Assembly: GCA_958296035.1 (NCBI GenBank)
Contig: OY282431.1
Span: forward strand, 124,001 to 188,000
Reading direction: 5' to 3'
Source of the DNA: Paracoccaceae bacterium
GTDB taxonomy: Bacteria > Pseudomonadota > Alphaproteobacteria > Rhodobacterales > Rhodobacteraceae
Length of the DNA: 64,000 nucleotides
The position numbers and the translations under genes were made by a program. Under the pieces are notes generated by a model that saw nothing but the letters and a program-made list of their open reading frames with translations, had not been told where the DNA came from and searched no databases. Below are positions 34,383-45,100 of this stretch, piece by piece (within the stretch, counting starts at the first letter, position 1; every line of letters starts with the position of its first letter).

Positions 34383-37325
34383 ATGCCAGGTCTTCAGCAC
34401 ATTGTGCCCGGAACCCGCATTCGGGTCAGGGATGCCGAGTGGCGGGTAAGGCGTTCCGCCCTCAACAGCCGCTCCGGGCAGGTGATCAAGTGCGTTGGCC
34501 TGTCGGAGGTCGTGCGAGACAAGGATGCCATTTTCATTGAAGGGCTTGAGCGCAGCATCGAAATCGTCGATCCGACAGAAGTCGAACTCGTCGCTGACAA
34601 GTCATCATACTACAAGGATGCACGCCTGTTCGTAGAAGGGCAGTTGCTGCGCGCCATTCCTACAGGGCTTGAGCCGGTCATTGCCGATCGGGCAGCGATC
34701 GATAAACTGGGGTTTCAACTGGAACCAGTACGTAAAGCGCTTGGATCGCTTCGGGTTCGACTGTTGATTGCTGATGATGTGGGACTTGGAAAGACGCTGG
34801 AAGCAGGCATGCTGGCGGCGGAGTTGATCCGCCGCGGTCGGGCCAAGCGAATACTTGTGGTCGCCACCAAGAGTATGCTGACGCAATTTCAGAAGGAGTT
34901 CTGGTGCCGGTTCAGCATCTCACTCACCCGCCTGGACAGCGTCGGCATCCGCCGAGTACGCAACCGGATTCCAGGCAACCACAATCCGTTCCATTTTTTC
35001 GAGCGGGCAATCATCTCGATCGACACGCTCAAGAATGACCTGCAGTACAGGTCGGCACTTGAGAACGCGTACTGGGACCTGATCATCATTGATGAGGCGC
35101 ACAATGTTGCCGAGCGCAGCCACGCGGGCGGTCGGCGCAGCCAGCGCCACATACTTGCCAGGCGACTGGCCAAAGTTTCTGATTCACTGGTGATGCTGTC
35201 GGCAACACCGCACGATGGCCGTCGCCGTAGCTTTGCCAGTCTGATGACGATGCTGGATCCGACGTCGATCGCAGATGTGGAAACCTATGGTCCGGATGAC
35301 ATCAAAGGGCTGTTCCTGCGCCGATTTCGCACATCCCCCGAAGTGCGCGAGGATTTGGGCGGAGCTATTCCCGAACGCCAGATCGAGAAGTTGCAAGTCC
35401 CGGCATCGTCCGAGGAGGAGGCAGCCTATTCGGTTTTGGCAAGGTTACGCAGCAACATGCCGGATGGTGCCAGATGGTCACGAGGTCTGTTCATTCTCAC
35501 CATTGAGAAGGCGCTGTTTTCGAGCCCGGCGGCCTGCGCCGAATCGCTTCGAAAGCGTATCAGCAGACTTGAGGCTGAAGATAGCCCAGTCGCCGTTGCT
35601 GAGGTTGGCGAACTCGCATCCCTCCTGGAACGCGTCGAGCGTATCTGCAAGGACTCGTTCAGCCGCTATACGCGTCTCTTGCAGTTGCTCACCGAGACGG
35701 GTTGGAGGAAGCGGAACTCCCGCGACCGACTGGTCATTTTCACCGAGCGCATCGCGACGCTGAATTGGCTGGCCCAGGCGTTGCGCAATGACCTGAACAT
35801 GTCCGACAAGCAGGTTGTCACATTGCATGGCCAGATGTCGGACCAGGACATTCAGCAGCGAGTTGATGATTTCGGGCAACAGACGAAACCTGTTCGAATT
35901 CTGATTGCCTCGGATCTGGCATCAGAAGGCATCAATTTGCACTTTCAGTCCCATCGGCTGATTCATTTCGATTTGCCGTGGTCGCTGATGACGTTCCAGC
36001 AGCGAAACGGGCGCATTGACCGTTATGGCCAGGAGAACCCACCACTAATCTGGTATTTGTGCACCGAGTGCCAGGAGCCGCTCATCGGGGGCGATTTTCG
36101 CATTCTTGAGGTGCTGATTGAAAAGGATCAGGCGATATATGAGAGCCTTGGGGACCCGCTATCCTTCTTTGATTCACAGGAAAGGAAGAAACAGGAGGAC
36201 GAGGTCGAGAGTGCCATACGGCGCGGCGAGGGAGCAGCGGGGTTTTCCGAAAGGCTCGACAAAAACGCCAACAGGCAAGACTCGTTCGAACAACTGCTTG
36301 CCCAATGCTTCAGTAACAGCGAGGCTTTGCCGACCACCGACACGCAGGCCTCAGCCCTACCCAGTTTGTTCGAGGATGTGTTCAGCTTCTGCAAATCGGC
36401 GGTGGAGCATTTGCGCCCCACCCTGTTTGCTACCGGTGGCCTCGAATGTTCCAGGGATACCATAGCGTTCGACGTGCCCCAGGACTTTCTGGAGAGAGGA
36501 CACTACGGCAGCGGCACATCATCGAAGATTGATACGCGCTGGATGCCACGCGAGGCGGTGCCGCAGCAGGGAAGGTTAAGGTTGACCAGCAACCTGGAGA
36601 AGATAGCGAGCGGCATCAAGGCAGCTCGCCAGAATGACGAGCGCTCGTGGCCGGAATTGCAGTATCTATGGGAGATTCACCCGGTCGTCGAGTGGCTGAG
36701 TGACAAGACAGCCGGACTGTTTCCAGGCCGCCAGGTACCAGTGATGGCTGTTGGCAGTGGTCTTTCGGCAGATGAAGTTCTGTTCATCATGAACGGGGTT
36801 GTTCCCAATCGGCGTGGCCAGCCGTTAATTGATGCCTGGCCATGCATACGGTTTGTACGGCATGACGGCGTGGACTTCAGAGGAAGATCATTCAGCATAA
36901 AAGGCGTTATGGAGTTTGCCGACATCATGCCTGAACTTGATCTTCTGAATCCGATTCCCAATACCGGCAACCTCGAAATCGCAGATCTTGAAACGCTTGT
37001 TGTCGATGCAGTAACCGAAGGACGGCATTATATCCGGGATCTTTGTAGTCGCGAGCAAGCGCGAATTGACGATGACGTTATCGAGGAGCTGGACAAGCAC
37101 GAGAAGCTGCAACTTCGCCGCGCCGCGGCGATAAAGACCAAGTATCGGTCACAGGGCGGCATTGCGAAGGTAACCGCAGCGCGTCAGAAGCAGGAGCTTG
37201 AGGCGATCGACAGGCAGTTTGACGAAATCTGGAAGTGGCAGGCCGAGACCCGCCAGACTTCGCAGGACCCGACACCGTATGTGCGCCTGGTCGCGGTGAT
37301 GCGAGGTTTGCCTGATGGCCATTGA
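34383..37325 (+). CDS. SNF2-family helicase (DISARM DrmD-like)
   Basis: First gene of the defence cluster, about 980 residues. After an N-terminal region (PGTRIRVRDAEWRVRRS) comes an SF2/SNF2 motor: ADDVGLGKTLEAG (Walker A), IIIDEAHN (DEAH), MLSATPHDG, SDLASEGINLHFQ and QRNGRIDRYGQ. A long C-terminal helical region follows. SNF2 ATPases of this type with an adjacent Eco57I-type methylase occur in DISARM class 1 (drmD-drmMI). ATG 34383 was preferred to an in-frame TTG at 34368; neither has a strong ribosome site. Its end overlaps the methylase gene by 11 bp. Confidence 0.85.
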   Translation: MPGLQHIVPGTRIRVRDAEWRVRRSALNSRSGQVIKCVGLSEVVRDKDAIFIEGLERSIEIVDPTEVELVADKSSYYKDARLFVEGQLLRAIPTGLEPVIADRAAIDKLGFQLEPVRKALGSLRVRLLIADDVGLGKTLEAGMLAAELIRRGRAKRILVVATKSMLTQFQKEFWCRFSISLTRLDSVGIRRVRNRIPGNHNPFHFFERAIISIDTLKNDLQYRSALENAYWDLIIIDEAHNVAERSHAGGRRSQRHILARRLAKVSDSLVMLSATPHDGRRRSFASLMTMLDPTSIADVETYGPDDIKGLFLRRFRTSPEVREDLGGAIPERQIEKLQVPASSEEEAAYSVLARLRSNMPDGARWSRGLFILTIEKALFSSPAACAESLRKRISRLEAEDSPVAVAEVGELASLLERVERICKDSFSRYTRLLQLLTETGWRKRNSRDRLVIFTERIATLNWLAQALRNDLNMSDKQVVTLHGQMSDQDIQQRVDDFGQQTKPVRILIASDLASEGINLHFQSHRLIHFDLPWSLMTFQQRNGRIDRYGQENPPLIWYLCTECQEPLIGGDFRILEVLIEKDQAIYESLGDPLSFFDSQERKKQEDEVESAIRRGEGAAGFSERLDKNANRQDSFEQLLAQCFSNSEALPTTDTQASALPSLFEDVFSFCKSAVEHLRPTLFATGGLECSRDTIAFDVPQDFLERGHYGSGTSSKIDTRWMPREAVPQQGRLRLTSNLEKIASGIKAARQNDERSWPELQYLWEIHPVVEWLSDKTAGLFPGRQVPVMAVGSGLSADEVLFIMNGVVPNRRGQPLIDAWPCIRFVRHDGVDFRGRSFSIKGVMEFADIMPELDLLNPIPNTGNLEIADLETLVVDAVTEGRHYIRDLCSREQARIDDDVIEELDKHEKLQLRRAAAIKTKYRSQGGIAKVTAARQKQELEAIDRQFDEIWKWQAETRQTSQDPTPYVRLVAVMRGLPDGH

Positions 37326-40300
37326 TCTGGTCGGTATCAACAACAGGAACGAGTTCTATTCGGATCACTATCTCGCCAGCAGGTTTCCCGCCGAGATCAG
37401 AAAGCGTCTGGCCGACTGGGCTGCAGGGACCGACCGCGCCAGCCAGACCCCGAACCGCCGCCTCGGCCGCCTGGCCAGCGACTATCTCCGCCTTGCGGCG
37501 CAATTCCGGGACAGCCCCGATGCAACCGGGCGGCTCAGGCACTACCGGACATTTGCAGCCCGGCTGCTGGACGTGCTGGGCTATGAGCGCCGTCTTGAGC
37601 AGGTTATCGACAATGAGGATTTCTGGCTGCCACTGGTCTCTCGCTGTCGGCGCCAGAACGGTGCTGACATTCTGTGGATCGTCGAGGTCCTGTCACCGGC
37701 GGGTGATGACTTCATGGATGATCCGCTGTCTCTACACATTGCGCCGGCACTGGCGCCGGGTGATGTAAGCCATCTCCCTGCCATGCGTCGTGGCGATTAC
37801 GAGCATGCGATCACCGCCGGCATCTTCGGGCTGGAGGCTCCACCGCGTTTTGTGCTTCTTCTGGCGATGTCGCAGATGGTGCTGATCGACCGCAACAAGT
37901 GGGGCGAGAGCCGTCTTTTGCGCTTTGATCTGGACGAGATATTCGGCCGCCGCGAAGCGGCCACACTGGGCGCCGTAGCGGCCTTGCTGCACCGGAAATC
38001 GCTGGCCCCGGCGGCCAGCGAGGTCGCGTTCATCGACCATCTTGACGCCGAGTCGCACCGGCATGCGCATGGTGTGTCGGCGAGCCTCAAATATGCGTTG
38101 CAGGAGGCGATTGAGCTGGTCGGCAGCGAGGTGGCGCGGCAATGGGTAGCGCGTCAGAAGCGTCGGGGGCAGACGGCCTACATGACACGGCAGGGTATCC
38201 CGGCCCTTGATGTGGCGGCATTGACCGGCGACTGTCTGCGTTTCATGTATCGGCTGCTGTTTCTGTTCTACATCGAGGCACGACCCGAGCTTGGCTTTGT
38301 GCCACTGAAGTCGGCGGCCTACCGGACGGGCTACAGTCTGGAGATGTTGCGCGAGCTTGAGCTGACGCCGCTGGTCAGCGACGAGGCGAAGCGGGGGACA
38401 TATTTTCACGACAGCATCGAGCGTCTGTTTGCCCTCATGCATGCGGGCACGCCGTACAGTGACCTGCCGGTTTCGGCCAATGCCGAGGCGCCTGACTTTG
38501 ACATGCGCCCGGTGCGGGCACAGCTCTTTGATCCGGATACGACACCCTATTTCAGGCATGTCCGATTTGACAATGAGACGTTGCAGCGTGTGATCGAATT
38601 GTTGTCACTGTCACGGGAGGCAACGGGCCGGCAGCGGCGGGGGCGGATTTCCTATGCGCAGCTTGGCATCAACCAGCTGGGCGCCGTGTACGAGACGCTG
38701 TTGTCGTTCACAGGTTTCTTTGCGGACACCGACCTGGTGGAGGTCAAGAAGGCGGGCCAGGCGAAGCCCGATGCCTTGTCGCCGACCATCCTTGTGCCCC
38801 GCAGCGAGATTGGCCGCTATGCGAGCGACGAGATCGTCGGTGTCAATGGTGACGGCGCCAGAGTGTACCCGAAGGGCAGCTTCATCTACCGGTTGTCGGG
38901 TCGCAACCGGCAGGATTCAGCGTCCTACTATACGCCGGAGCATCTGACGCGCTGTGTGGTCAGATATGCGCTGCGGCCATTGCTGGCGGGTCGGTGTGCC
39001 GATGATCTGCTGACCATCACGATCTGTGAGCCGGCGATGGGGTCGGCGGCGTTTCTGGTCGAGGCGGTCAATCAGCTGGCGGATGCCTATCTGGAGCGGA
39101 AGCAGCAGGAGACGGGCGAGCGCATTTCGCATGCGGCTTATGCCCGTGAGCGTCAGCGGGTGCGGGCCTTCATTACCGATCGCAACGTGTTCGGCGTTGA
39201 TCTCAATCCGGTGGCCTGCGAGCTGGGCGAGATATCACTGTGGTTGAACTGCATCCATGCGGGTGAATTTGTGCCGTGGTTCAAGGACCAGCTTTATGCC
39301 GGCAATTCGCTGGTCGGGGTGCGCTGTGCGGTGCATGCGACCGGGCGGCTTGGCAAGGGGCAGGCCAAGGAGCGGCTGTGGTTCAGCCATGCGCCACGCC
39401 CGCTTGCTGTTGATGCACCACGCCAGAGGGATGAGGTGTATCATTTCCTGTTGCCGGACCCGGCCATGGCCGCTGTCGAGCTGGAGGGGTTTGGCCACCG
39501 GGAGACCGATACGAGTGTGCGGCGCTACAATCGCTGGGGGCAGGCCTTGGAAGTGCCGCTGGCGCAGCACGAGATCGAGCTTGTGTGTTACCTGTCGGCA
39601 GAGATCGACCGCTTGCTGGCGGCGAATTCCGCCAGCCAAGCGAGCTGGCGGGAGAGCAACAATGATCCGATAAAGATCTTTGGCCGGGAGGCGGCGGGCA
39701 CGACCAGCCGCTACGGGCAGAAGGCCGCCGGGATGCAGGCCTTGCGTGCCGGCGACAACAACACCTACCGGCGTCTGAAGCTGGTCATGGACTACTGGTG
39801 TGCGCTGTGGTTCTGGCCGCTGGAGGCAGCGCACCTGTTGCCGTCACGCGCCACCTGGCTGTCTGACCTGTATCTGGTTCTGTGCGGCAGGCCGGGTCGG
39901 GCCGGGGTTGACATGATCGAGAGCGAGGTGCTGCGGCGTGTCCTGTCTGAAGTGCCGGAAAGCTTGCTGGACAGGGTCGACGAGACCCTTGACGTGGATG
40001 CCCTGTATGCGGGGGTCGAACGTTTCGGAATTGTCAGGGATGTCGCGGAGAGGGAGCGTTTCTTTCACTGGCCACTAGAGTTTGGTGACATCTTGCTGCG
40101 CCAGGGTGGATTTGATCTGGTGCTGGGCAACCCGCCCTGGATCATGCTGGGCTGGGAGGACAAGCTGCATCTGGCCAGGTTTGATCCGTCCCTCACCATG
40201 CACAGCACGACTGCCTTCGAGACCAGTAAGAGGCGCAAGGCATTGCTGGCCAACCCGTCATGGCGACAGCAGTATCTGGCGGATTTTCGTTCATTTGCAG

Positions 40301-42009
40301 GCATGCGCAGCTTCCTGGCGAGTGGGCAGAACTATCCGCTCAACAGGGGAAACCAGCCCAATCTCTACAAGTGCTTTATCGAGCGGTCCTTTGGTCTGGC
40401 AAGGCCGTCTGGCATCATCGGTCTTCTGCATCCCGGCGGGCACTTTACCGGCACCAGGGACACGAAGCTGCGTCAGGCGATCTACGGACGCCTGGCCTTT
40501 CACTTCCACTTCAGGAATTCGATCAAGGCAAGGATGTTTGCCGACATAGATCACCATGTCGAATACAGCGTCAACATTTATCGCGGCAAGGCCGGTCGGC
40601 CAGACTTCAGGGCCGTGTTCAACCTCTTCCTGCCGCAGACGCTCGACGCATGTTTCGAGCATGACGGCATTGGCGATGCGGTGCCGGCCATAAAGGATGA
40701 AAGGGGCCAACGGGATCTGCGCGGTCATGCCGAGCGCATCATCGATGTCGATCCTGATACGCTTTCGATCTTTGCAGCTCTCATGGAGGGGCCGGATTAC
40801 AAGGCGGTGCTGTCCACGCGGATGCCGGCACCGCATTCGCAAAAGGTGCTGAATGTCCTCGAGAAGCTGTCCCGGCTGCCCGAACGGCTTGCCAGCGGCA
40901 CGCAGGGCTATGTGGTCAGTAGCATGTGGCACGAGACCGGTGCCCAAAAGAGCGGACGCATTCGCCGGGAGCCGGGGTTCAGGTCGAGGCCCGAAGAGGT
41001 GGTGCTGACCGGCCCCAACTTCTTCGTTGCCAATCCGCTCGCGAAGTCGCCGCGGCAGGGTGCGACAAAAGCGGACTTTGAGCCCCTGCATCTCGAGGGC
41101 CTGCCCGAGGACTATCTGCCCCGGTCTGTCTACAGGCCCGGCGATGACATCGAGAGTTATCGGCAGGACCTGCCGGTCATCCCGTGGGATGAAGGGACGA
41201 GGCATACCGACTATTATCGGGTGTTTCTCCGAAGACGAGTCAATGCCACCAACGAACGGACACTGATTCCGGCCCTTTATCCGCCGGGGATTGCACATGT
41301 TGACGCCGTGGAAAGTGCGGCCTTTGCCAGCGATGCCGATCTTCTGACAGCATCAGCCCTGTGGTCATCGCTGCCGATGGACTTCCAGATCAAGGTGTCG
41401 GGCTTTACTCATGTCAAGGAAACTACGCTGAACGCACTGCCATGGGTCGCGTTGCCGGACACGGCACGCTTTCGCGCCCTGCAGCTCTGTTGCCTCACCT
41501 CCTGGTACCGGGAACTCTGGAACCGTAACGCATCCCGGCTTGAGCCCGACCCCTGGACATCGGATGATGTCCGCCTGCCGGATGTCGATAGCGGCGAATG
41601 GTCCCGTATATCAGGGCTGCGAACGGATTACGCACGGCGGCAGGCCGTACTTGAGATCGACGTACTGGTCGCTGTCACGCTTGGTCTCACTTTCGAGGAG
41701 CTCGTGCAGGTCTATCGGATGATGTTTCCGGTACTGGCAGGCTATGATCGTGATACCTGGTATGACCGGAACGGCAGGATTGTGTGGACCTGCCGGTCCT
41801 CGGGCACGGTCGGGCTGGCGAGCAGGAGGGAATGGGATCGAGTGCGGGGCATGAGGGAAGGGCGCGTTGAAAGAGACTTCAGCTATGGTGCCTTGCCAGG
41901 TGGTCCTGTGGCGTGCACGACACTCTACGAGGCGCCGTTTACACTGCCTGATCGGATCAGGGATTATCGCAGGGCATGGGAGGTGTTCTATCCCAAATAT
42001 GCACAATAA
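37315..42009 (+). CDS. Large Eco57I-type adenine methyltransferase (DrmMI-like)
   Basis: The 1564-residue protein is probably an N6-adenine DNA methylase. The SAM-binding motif is ICEPAMGSAAFLVEAVNQLA (about residue 570), supported by VFGVDLNPVACELGEISLWL, and the catalytic NPPW is in LVLGNPPWIMLGWED (about residue 938). The long N-terminal region (1-500) and C-terminal region (1150-1564) likely recognise DNA. There is no obvious nuclease motif. In DISARM and BREX, such methylases mark self DNA. It overlaps the SNF2 gene by 11 bp, so they are co-expressed; 156 bp separate it from the giant helicase. Confidence 0.88.
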   Translation: MAIDLVGINNRNEFYSDHYLASRFPAEIRKRLADWAAGTDRASQTPNRRLGRLASDYLRLAAQFRDSPDATGRLRHYRTFAARLLDVLGYERRLEQVIDNEDFWLPLVSRCRRQNGADILWIVEVLSPAGDDFMDDPLSLHIAPALAPGDVSHLPAMRRGDYEHAITAGIFGLEAPPRFVLLLAMSQMVLIDRNKWGESRLLRFDLDEIFGRREAATLGAVAALLHRKSLAPAASEVAFIDHLDAESHRHAHGVSASLKYALQEAIELVGSEVARQWVARQKRRGQTAYMTRQGIPALDVAALTGDCLRFMYRLLFLFYIEARPELGFVPLKSAAYRTGYSLEMLRELELTPLVSDEAKRGTYFHDSIERLFALMHAGTPYSDLPVSANAEAPDFDMRPVRAQLFDPDTTPYFRHVRFDNETLQRVIELLSLSREATGRQRRGRISYAQLGINQLGAVYETLLSFTGFFADTDLVEVKKAGQAKPDALSPTILVPRSEIGRYASDEIVGVNGDGARVYPKGSFIYRLSGRNRQDSASYYTPEHLTRCVVRYALRPLLAGRCADDLLTITICEPAMGSAAFLVEAVNQLADAYLERKQQETGERISHAAYARERQRVRAFITDRNVFGVDLNPVACELGEISLWLNCIHAGEFVPWFKDQLYAGNSLVGVRCAVHATGRLGKGQAKERLWFSHAPRPLAVDAPRQRDEVYHFLLPDPAMAAVELEGFGHRETDTSVRRYNRWGQALEVPLAQHEIELVCYLSAEIDRLLAANSASQASWRESNNDPIKIFGREAAGTTSRYGQKAAGMQALRAGDNNTYRRLKLVMDYWCALWFWPLEAAHLLPSRATWLSDLYLVLCGRPGRAGVDMIESEVLRRVLSEVPESLLDRVDETLDVDALYAGVERFGIVRDVAERERFFHWPLEFGDILLRQGGFDLVLGNPPWIMLGWEDKLHLARFDPSLTMHSTTAFETSKRRKALLANPSWRQQYLADFRSFAGMRSFLASGQNYPLNRGNQPNLYKCFIERSFGLARPSGIIGLLHPGGHFTGTRDTKLRQAIYGRLAFHFHFRNSIKARMFADIDHHVEYSVNIYRGKAGRPDFRAVFNLFLPQTLDACFEHDGIGDAVPAIKDERGQRDLRGHAERIIDVDPDTLSIFAALMEGPDYKAVLSTRMPAPHSQKVLNVLEKLSRLPERLASGTQGYVVSSMWHETGAQKSGRIRREPGFRSRPEEVVLTGPNFFVANPLAKSPRQGATKADFEPLHLEGLPEDYLPRSVYRPGDDIESYRQDLPVIPWDEGTRHTDYYRVFLRRRVNATNERTLIPALYPPGIAHVDAVESAAFASDADLLTASALWSSLPMDFQIKVSGFTHVKETTLNALPWVALPDTARFRALQLCCLTSWYRELWNRNASRLEPDPWTSDDVRLPDVDSGEWSRISGLRTDYARRQAVLEIDVLVAVTLGLTFEELVQVYRMMFPVLAGYDRDTWYDRNGRIVWTCRSSGTVGLASRREWDRVRGMREGRVERDFSYGALPGGPVACTTLYEAPFTLPDRIRDYRRAWEVFYPKYAQ

Positions 42010-42165
42010 GGGCTCCCCACGACAAGGAACGGCGAAGCTACACGCAATGGCCGAAACTTCGGATCCAGGAATTCTTGGCACCCCGGCTAATGAAAAGCGG
42101 TGCCAACAGGGTCTGCGGACAATGACCATCGCAACGCCAGAACCCTTTGTTGAGTAACACGCTCT

Positions 42166-45100
42166 GTGTTTCCTTCGATACTTGCCAGGCAAATTAAATA
42201 CGGACTGGCGGATTACTTCCGTCAGTCCTTTGCCTCCTCGTCTTCAAGATTCTCGACCTCCGTCGAAGACTTTCTCAGGCACAGGAGGAACCTGTTCAAG
42301 GGACCCTATCTGACGCTGGAAATGCCCTATCGACTGGGAGAGTCCGCCGGCGAATTCTTTCCCGATATACCCCTTGGCTTCCAACCGTATCGCCACCAGG
42401 AACTGGCATTTCGCAGAGTTGCGGGCAAACAACCAGGCTCGACCATTATCGCAACCGGTACCGGATCCGGAAAGACCGAGTGCTTCACCTGGCCCATCCT
42501 CGACAATCTCATCCGCAACCGATCAGCAGCTGGCATCAAGGCCATTCTGATTTATCCGATGAACGCCCTGGCAACCGATCAAGCCAGGCGACTGGCATCG
42601 ATTATCTGGAAGACTCCAAAGCTCAAGGGCCGCACACGGGTTGGTCTCTATGTCTACGCGGAACCGCCCGACCCGACCACCACGATGTCAGACACGGAGG
42701 TCATTACCAGCCGCGCCGAAATGCAGAGGAGTCCACCCGACATCCTGATCACCAACTACAAGATGCTGGACTATCTTCTGGTTCGTCCGCGCGACAAACC
42801 GCTCTTTGCTGATAATGGACCGGAAACCTTGCGATTTCTCGTTGTGGACGAGTTGCATACCTTTGATGGAGCGCAAGGAACCGATCTAGCCTGCTTGATT
42901 CGACGGCTGAAGGCCCGACTCGATTGCCCAGGTGGCCATCTGCGCTGCGTTGGAACTTCTGCCACAATCGGTGACGAAAACTCAAAGGGGATTCGGGATT
43001 ACGCCAGCCAGGTCTTTGGAGAGCATTTCGACGAGGATGCCGTTATCACCGAGGACCGGGTGGCGGTCAGCGAGTATCTGTACGAAAAGGAAGTGGCTCT
43101 ATCGACGCTCCCGGAACCCGCCAGTCTTGAGACGTTATTTCAAGGCGTGATATCGCCTTCTTCCCTGATCGCAGCCCTGTATGAGCTTTGGTTCGACGAA
43201 CAACCCGATCAGGACGTTGCAAGTGCCAAGTGGCGGTGTGATTTGGCCACCCAGCTAGAAAAGCACGTGTTTTTTCAAGACCTGCTCAGACGGGATCTGG
43301 GACAGCCGACCTCGTATTTCGAGATTTGTCGCAGGTTGAGACAAATCGCTCATCTGAGACACTATCAGGACCATGAACTGGAATTGTTTGTGGACGCCAT
43401 GGCGGTGCTGATATCTCACGCACGTTCAAACCCGGAAAACTCGGACGGCGCAGCGCAGGCCCACACCAGGCCCTTTCTCAATCTGCGTGTTCAACTCTGG
43501 ATACGCGAAATGCGGCGCATGGTTGCGTCTGTTTCGGATAAGCCTGAACTCATTCACCATGATGATCTGAATTCTGGCGATGTTTCCCACCTGCCAATCG
43601 TTCACTGCAAGGAGTGCGGCGAAACAGGCTGGATCGGCGTCAAGAAGGTGGGTGACAATGCTATCAGCACGACACTCGGGGACATTTATCGAGAGTTTTT
43701 TCAAGGCAATAGCCGAAGCCTAAAATATCTCCTGAGCCCGAAACCTGATGTTTCCACCTCCGAATTTGCAGAATACGTGTCTATCTGCACCAATTGCCTC
43801 GAATATTCACCAGCGAAACACAGCAGTGGATGCTCCTGCAAGGACAAGAAAGTCCTTGATGCACACCTCTATTCACCTCAGACCTACATGGACGGGGATG
43901 TTAGCGTCTCCATGGATTGCCCAATCTGTGGGAATGGCGACGGTATGCAGATCTTGGGAGCTCGGTCCACTACACTTTTGGGCGTTGCGCAATCAATTCT
44001 GTTCGCCTCTGACCTTAACAATGATCCAAAATTGCTGGCGTTTTCAGATTCAGTTCAGGATGCGGCGCTCCGTGCCGGATTCTTCGAGGCAAGAAGCTTT
44101 TCCAGCGTGTTCAGGGCTTCTTTGCGAAAGTTTGTGGCTGGGCGGCAAAATGTCATGTCACTGGAGGAATTGCTTGAGGAGTTTCCAGAAAGTCTGCGCA
44201 AGGACGGAGATGCGCCCTTTGTCGCAACCTTCATTCCTCAGGACCTTCAGTGGAGGAGAGAATTTGAGGGACTGCTGGAGACCGGCAGGCTTGACCGCGA
44301 GGACGGACTTCTTCGCGATCTAGGGCACAGGCTCGAATTCGAAGCGTTTGCCGAGCTGACCTTCAGGTCACAATATACACATGCACTCGAAACGCTCGGT
44401 CTGCTTTGCGTCCATCCTGATATCAGCGTGATCGAGCGAGTTGCTGCTGACCTCGAGGAGACTGCGAGAGACAGGCTGGGGGATACTTTTGCACGATTCT
44501 CAAAGCGCGCGTGGTTTTCCTTTGCACTGGTCGTCGTCGAGAGGATGCGCCTGCGCGGCGCCGTCATCACCGATCGCATGCGCGGTTTCCTGAAGCAAAA
44601 GGCAAACTGGTACGGTTTCCGACAGGCGAACCGGCTGATTTACACATACCCGAAGCTGTCTCCGCGGGCTCCCAAACCCAGTTTCCCTTCCTCCAGGAAG
44701 CAAAGTGGGTTCGATTACGTATATGCAAGGTCAACCGTCACGAACTGGTATGCCGGCTGGGCTGACAAGTTTTTCCTCAAGGAAGATGGTTTCGCGCCGA
44801 GCAGCTATGCTGATGTGTACGAGTTGGTGTTCGAATTGCTTCAAAGGCATGGGCTGGTCGAAAAAGAAACTGTCGGCGTTCGGCCACAATTTGTCGCATG
44901 GGGTCTGCGGCCCAACAAGTTGATTGTTTGTGGGCAGGTGCAGCAAATGCGCTGCGATCGTTGTCACTACAAACGCCTGGTACCTGAAGACTACGCAGAA
45001 AGCTGGTCAACCATACCCTGTGCAAGACAATCCTGCGAAGGTGTGCTTCGCCTGTCAGCTGCCGAATGCCGTGGACAGTATTCCGATGCAGTTTATCGTG

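Noticed and set aside
37732-38559. A 275-codon minus frame inside the methylase gene, with others at 40291-41298
   Set aside because: Antisense to a gene with clear SAM and NPPW motifs; compositions rich in Arg, His and Gln.
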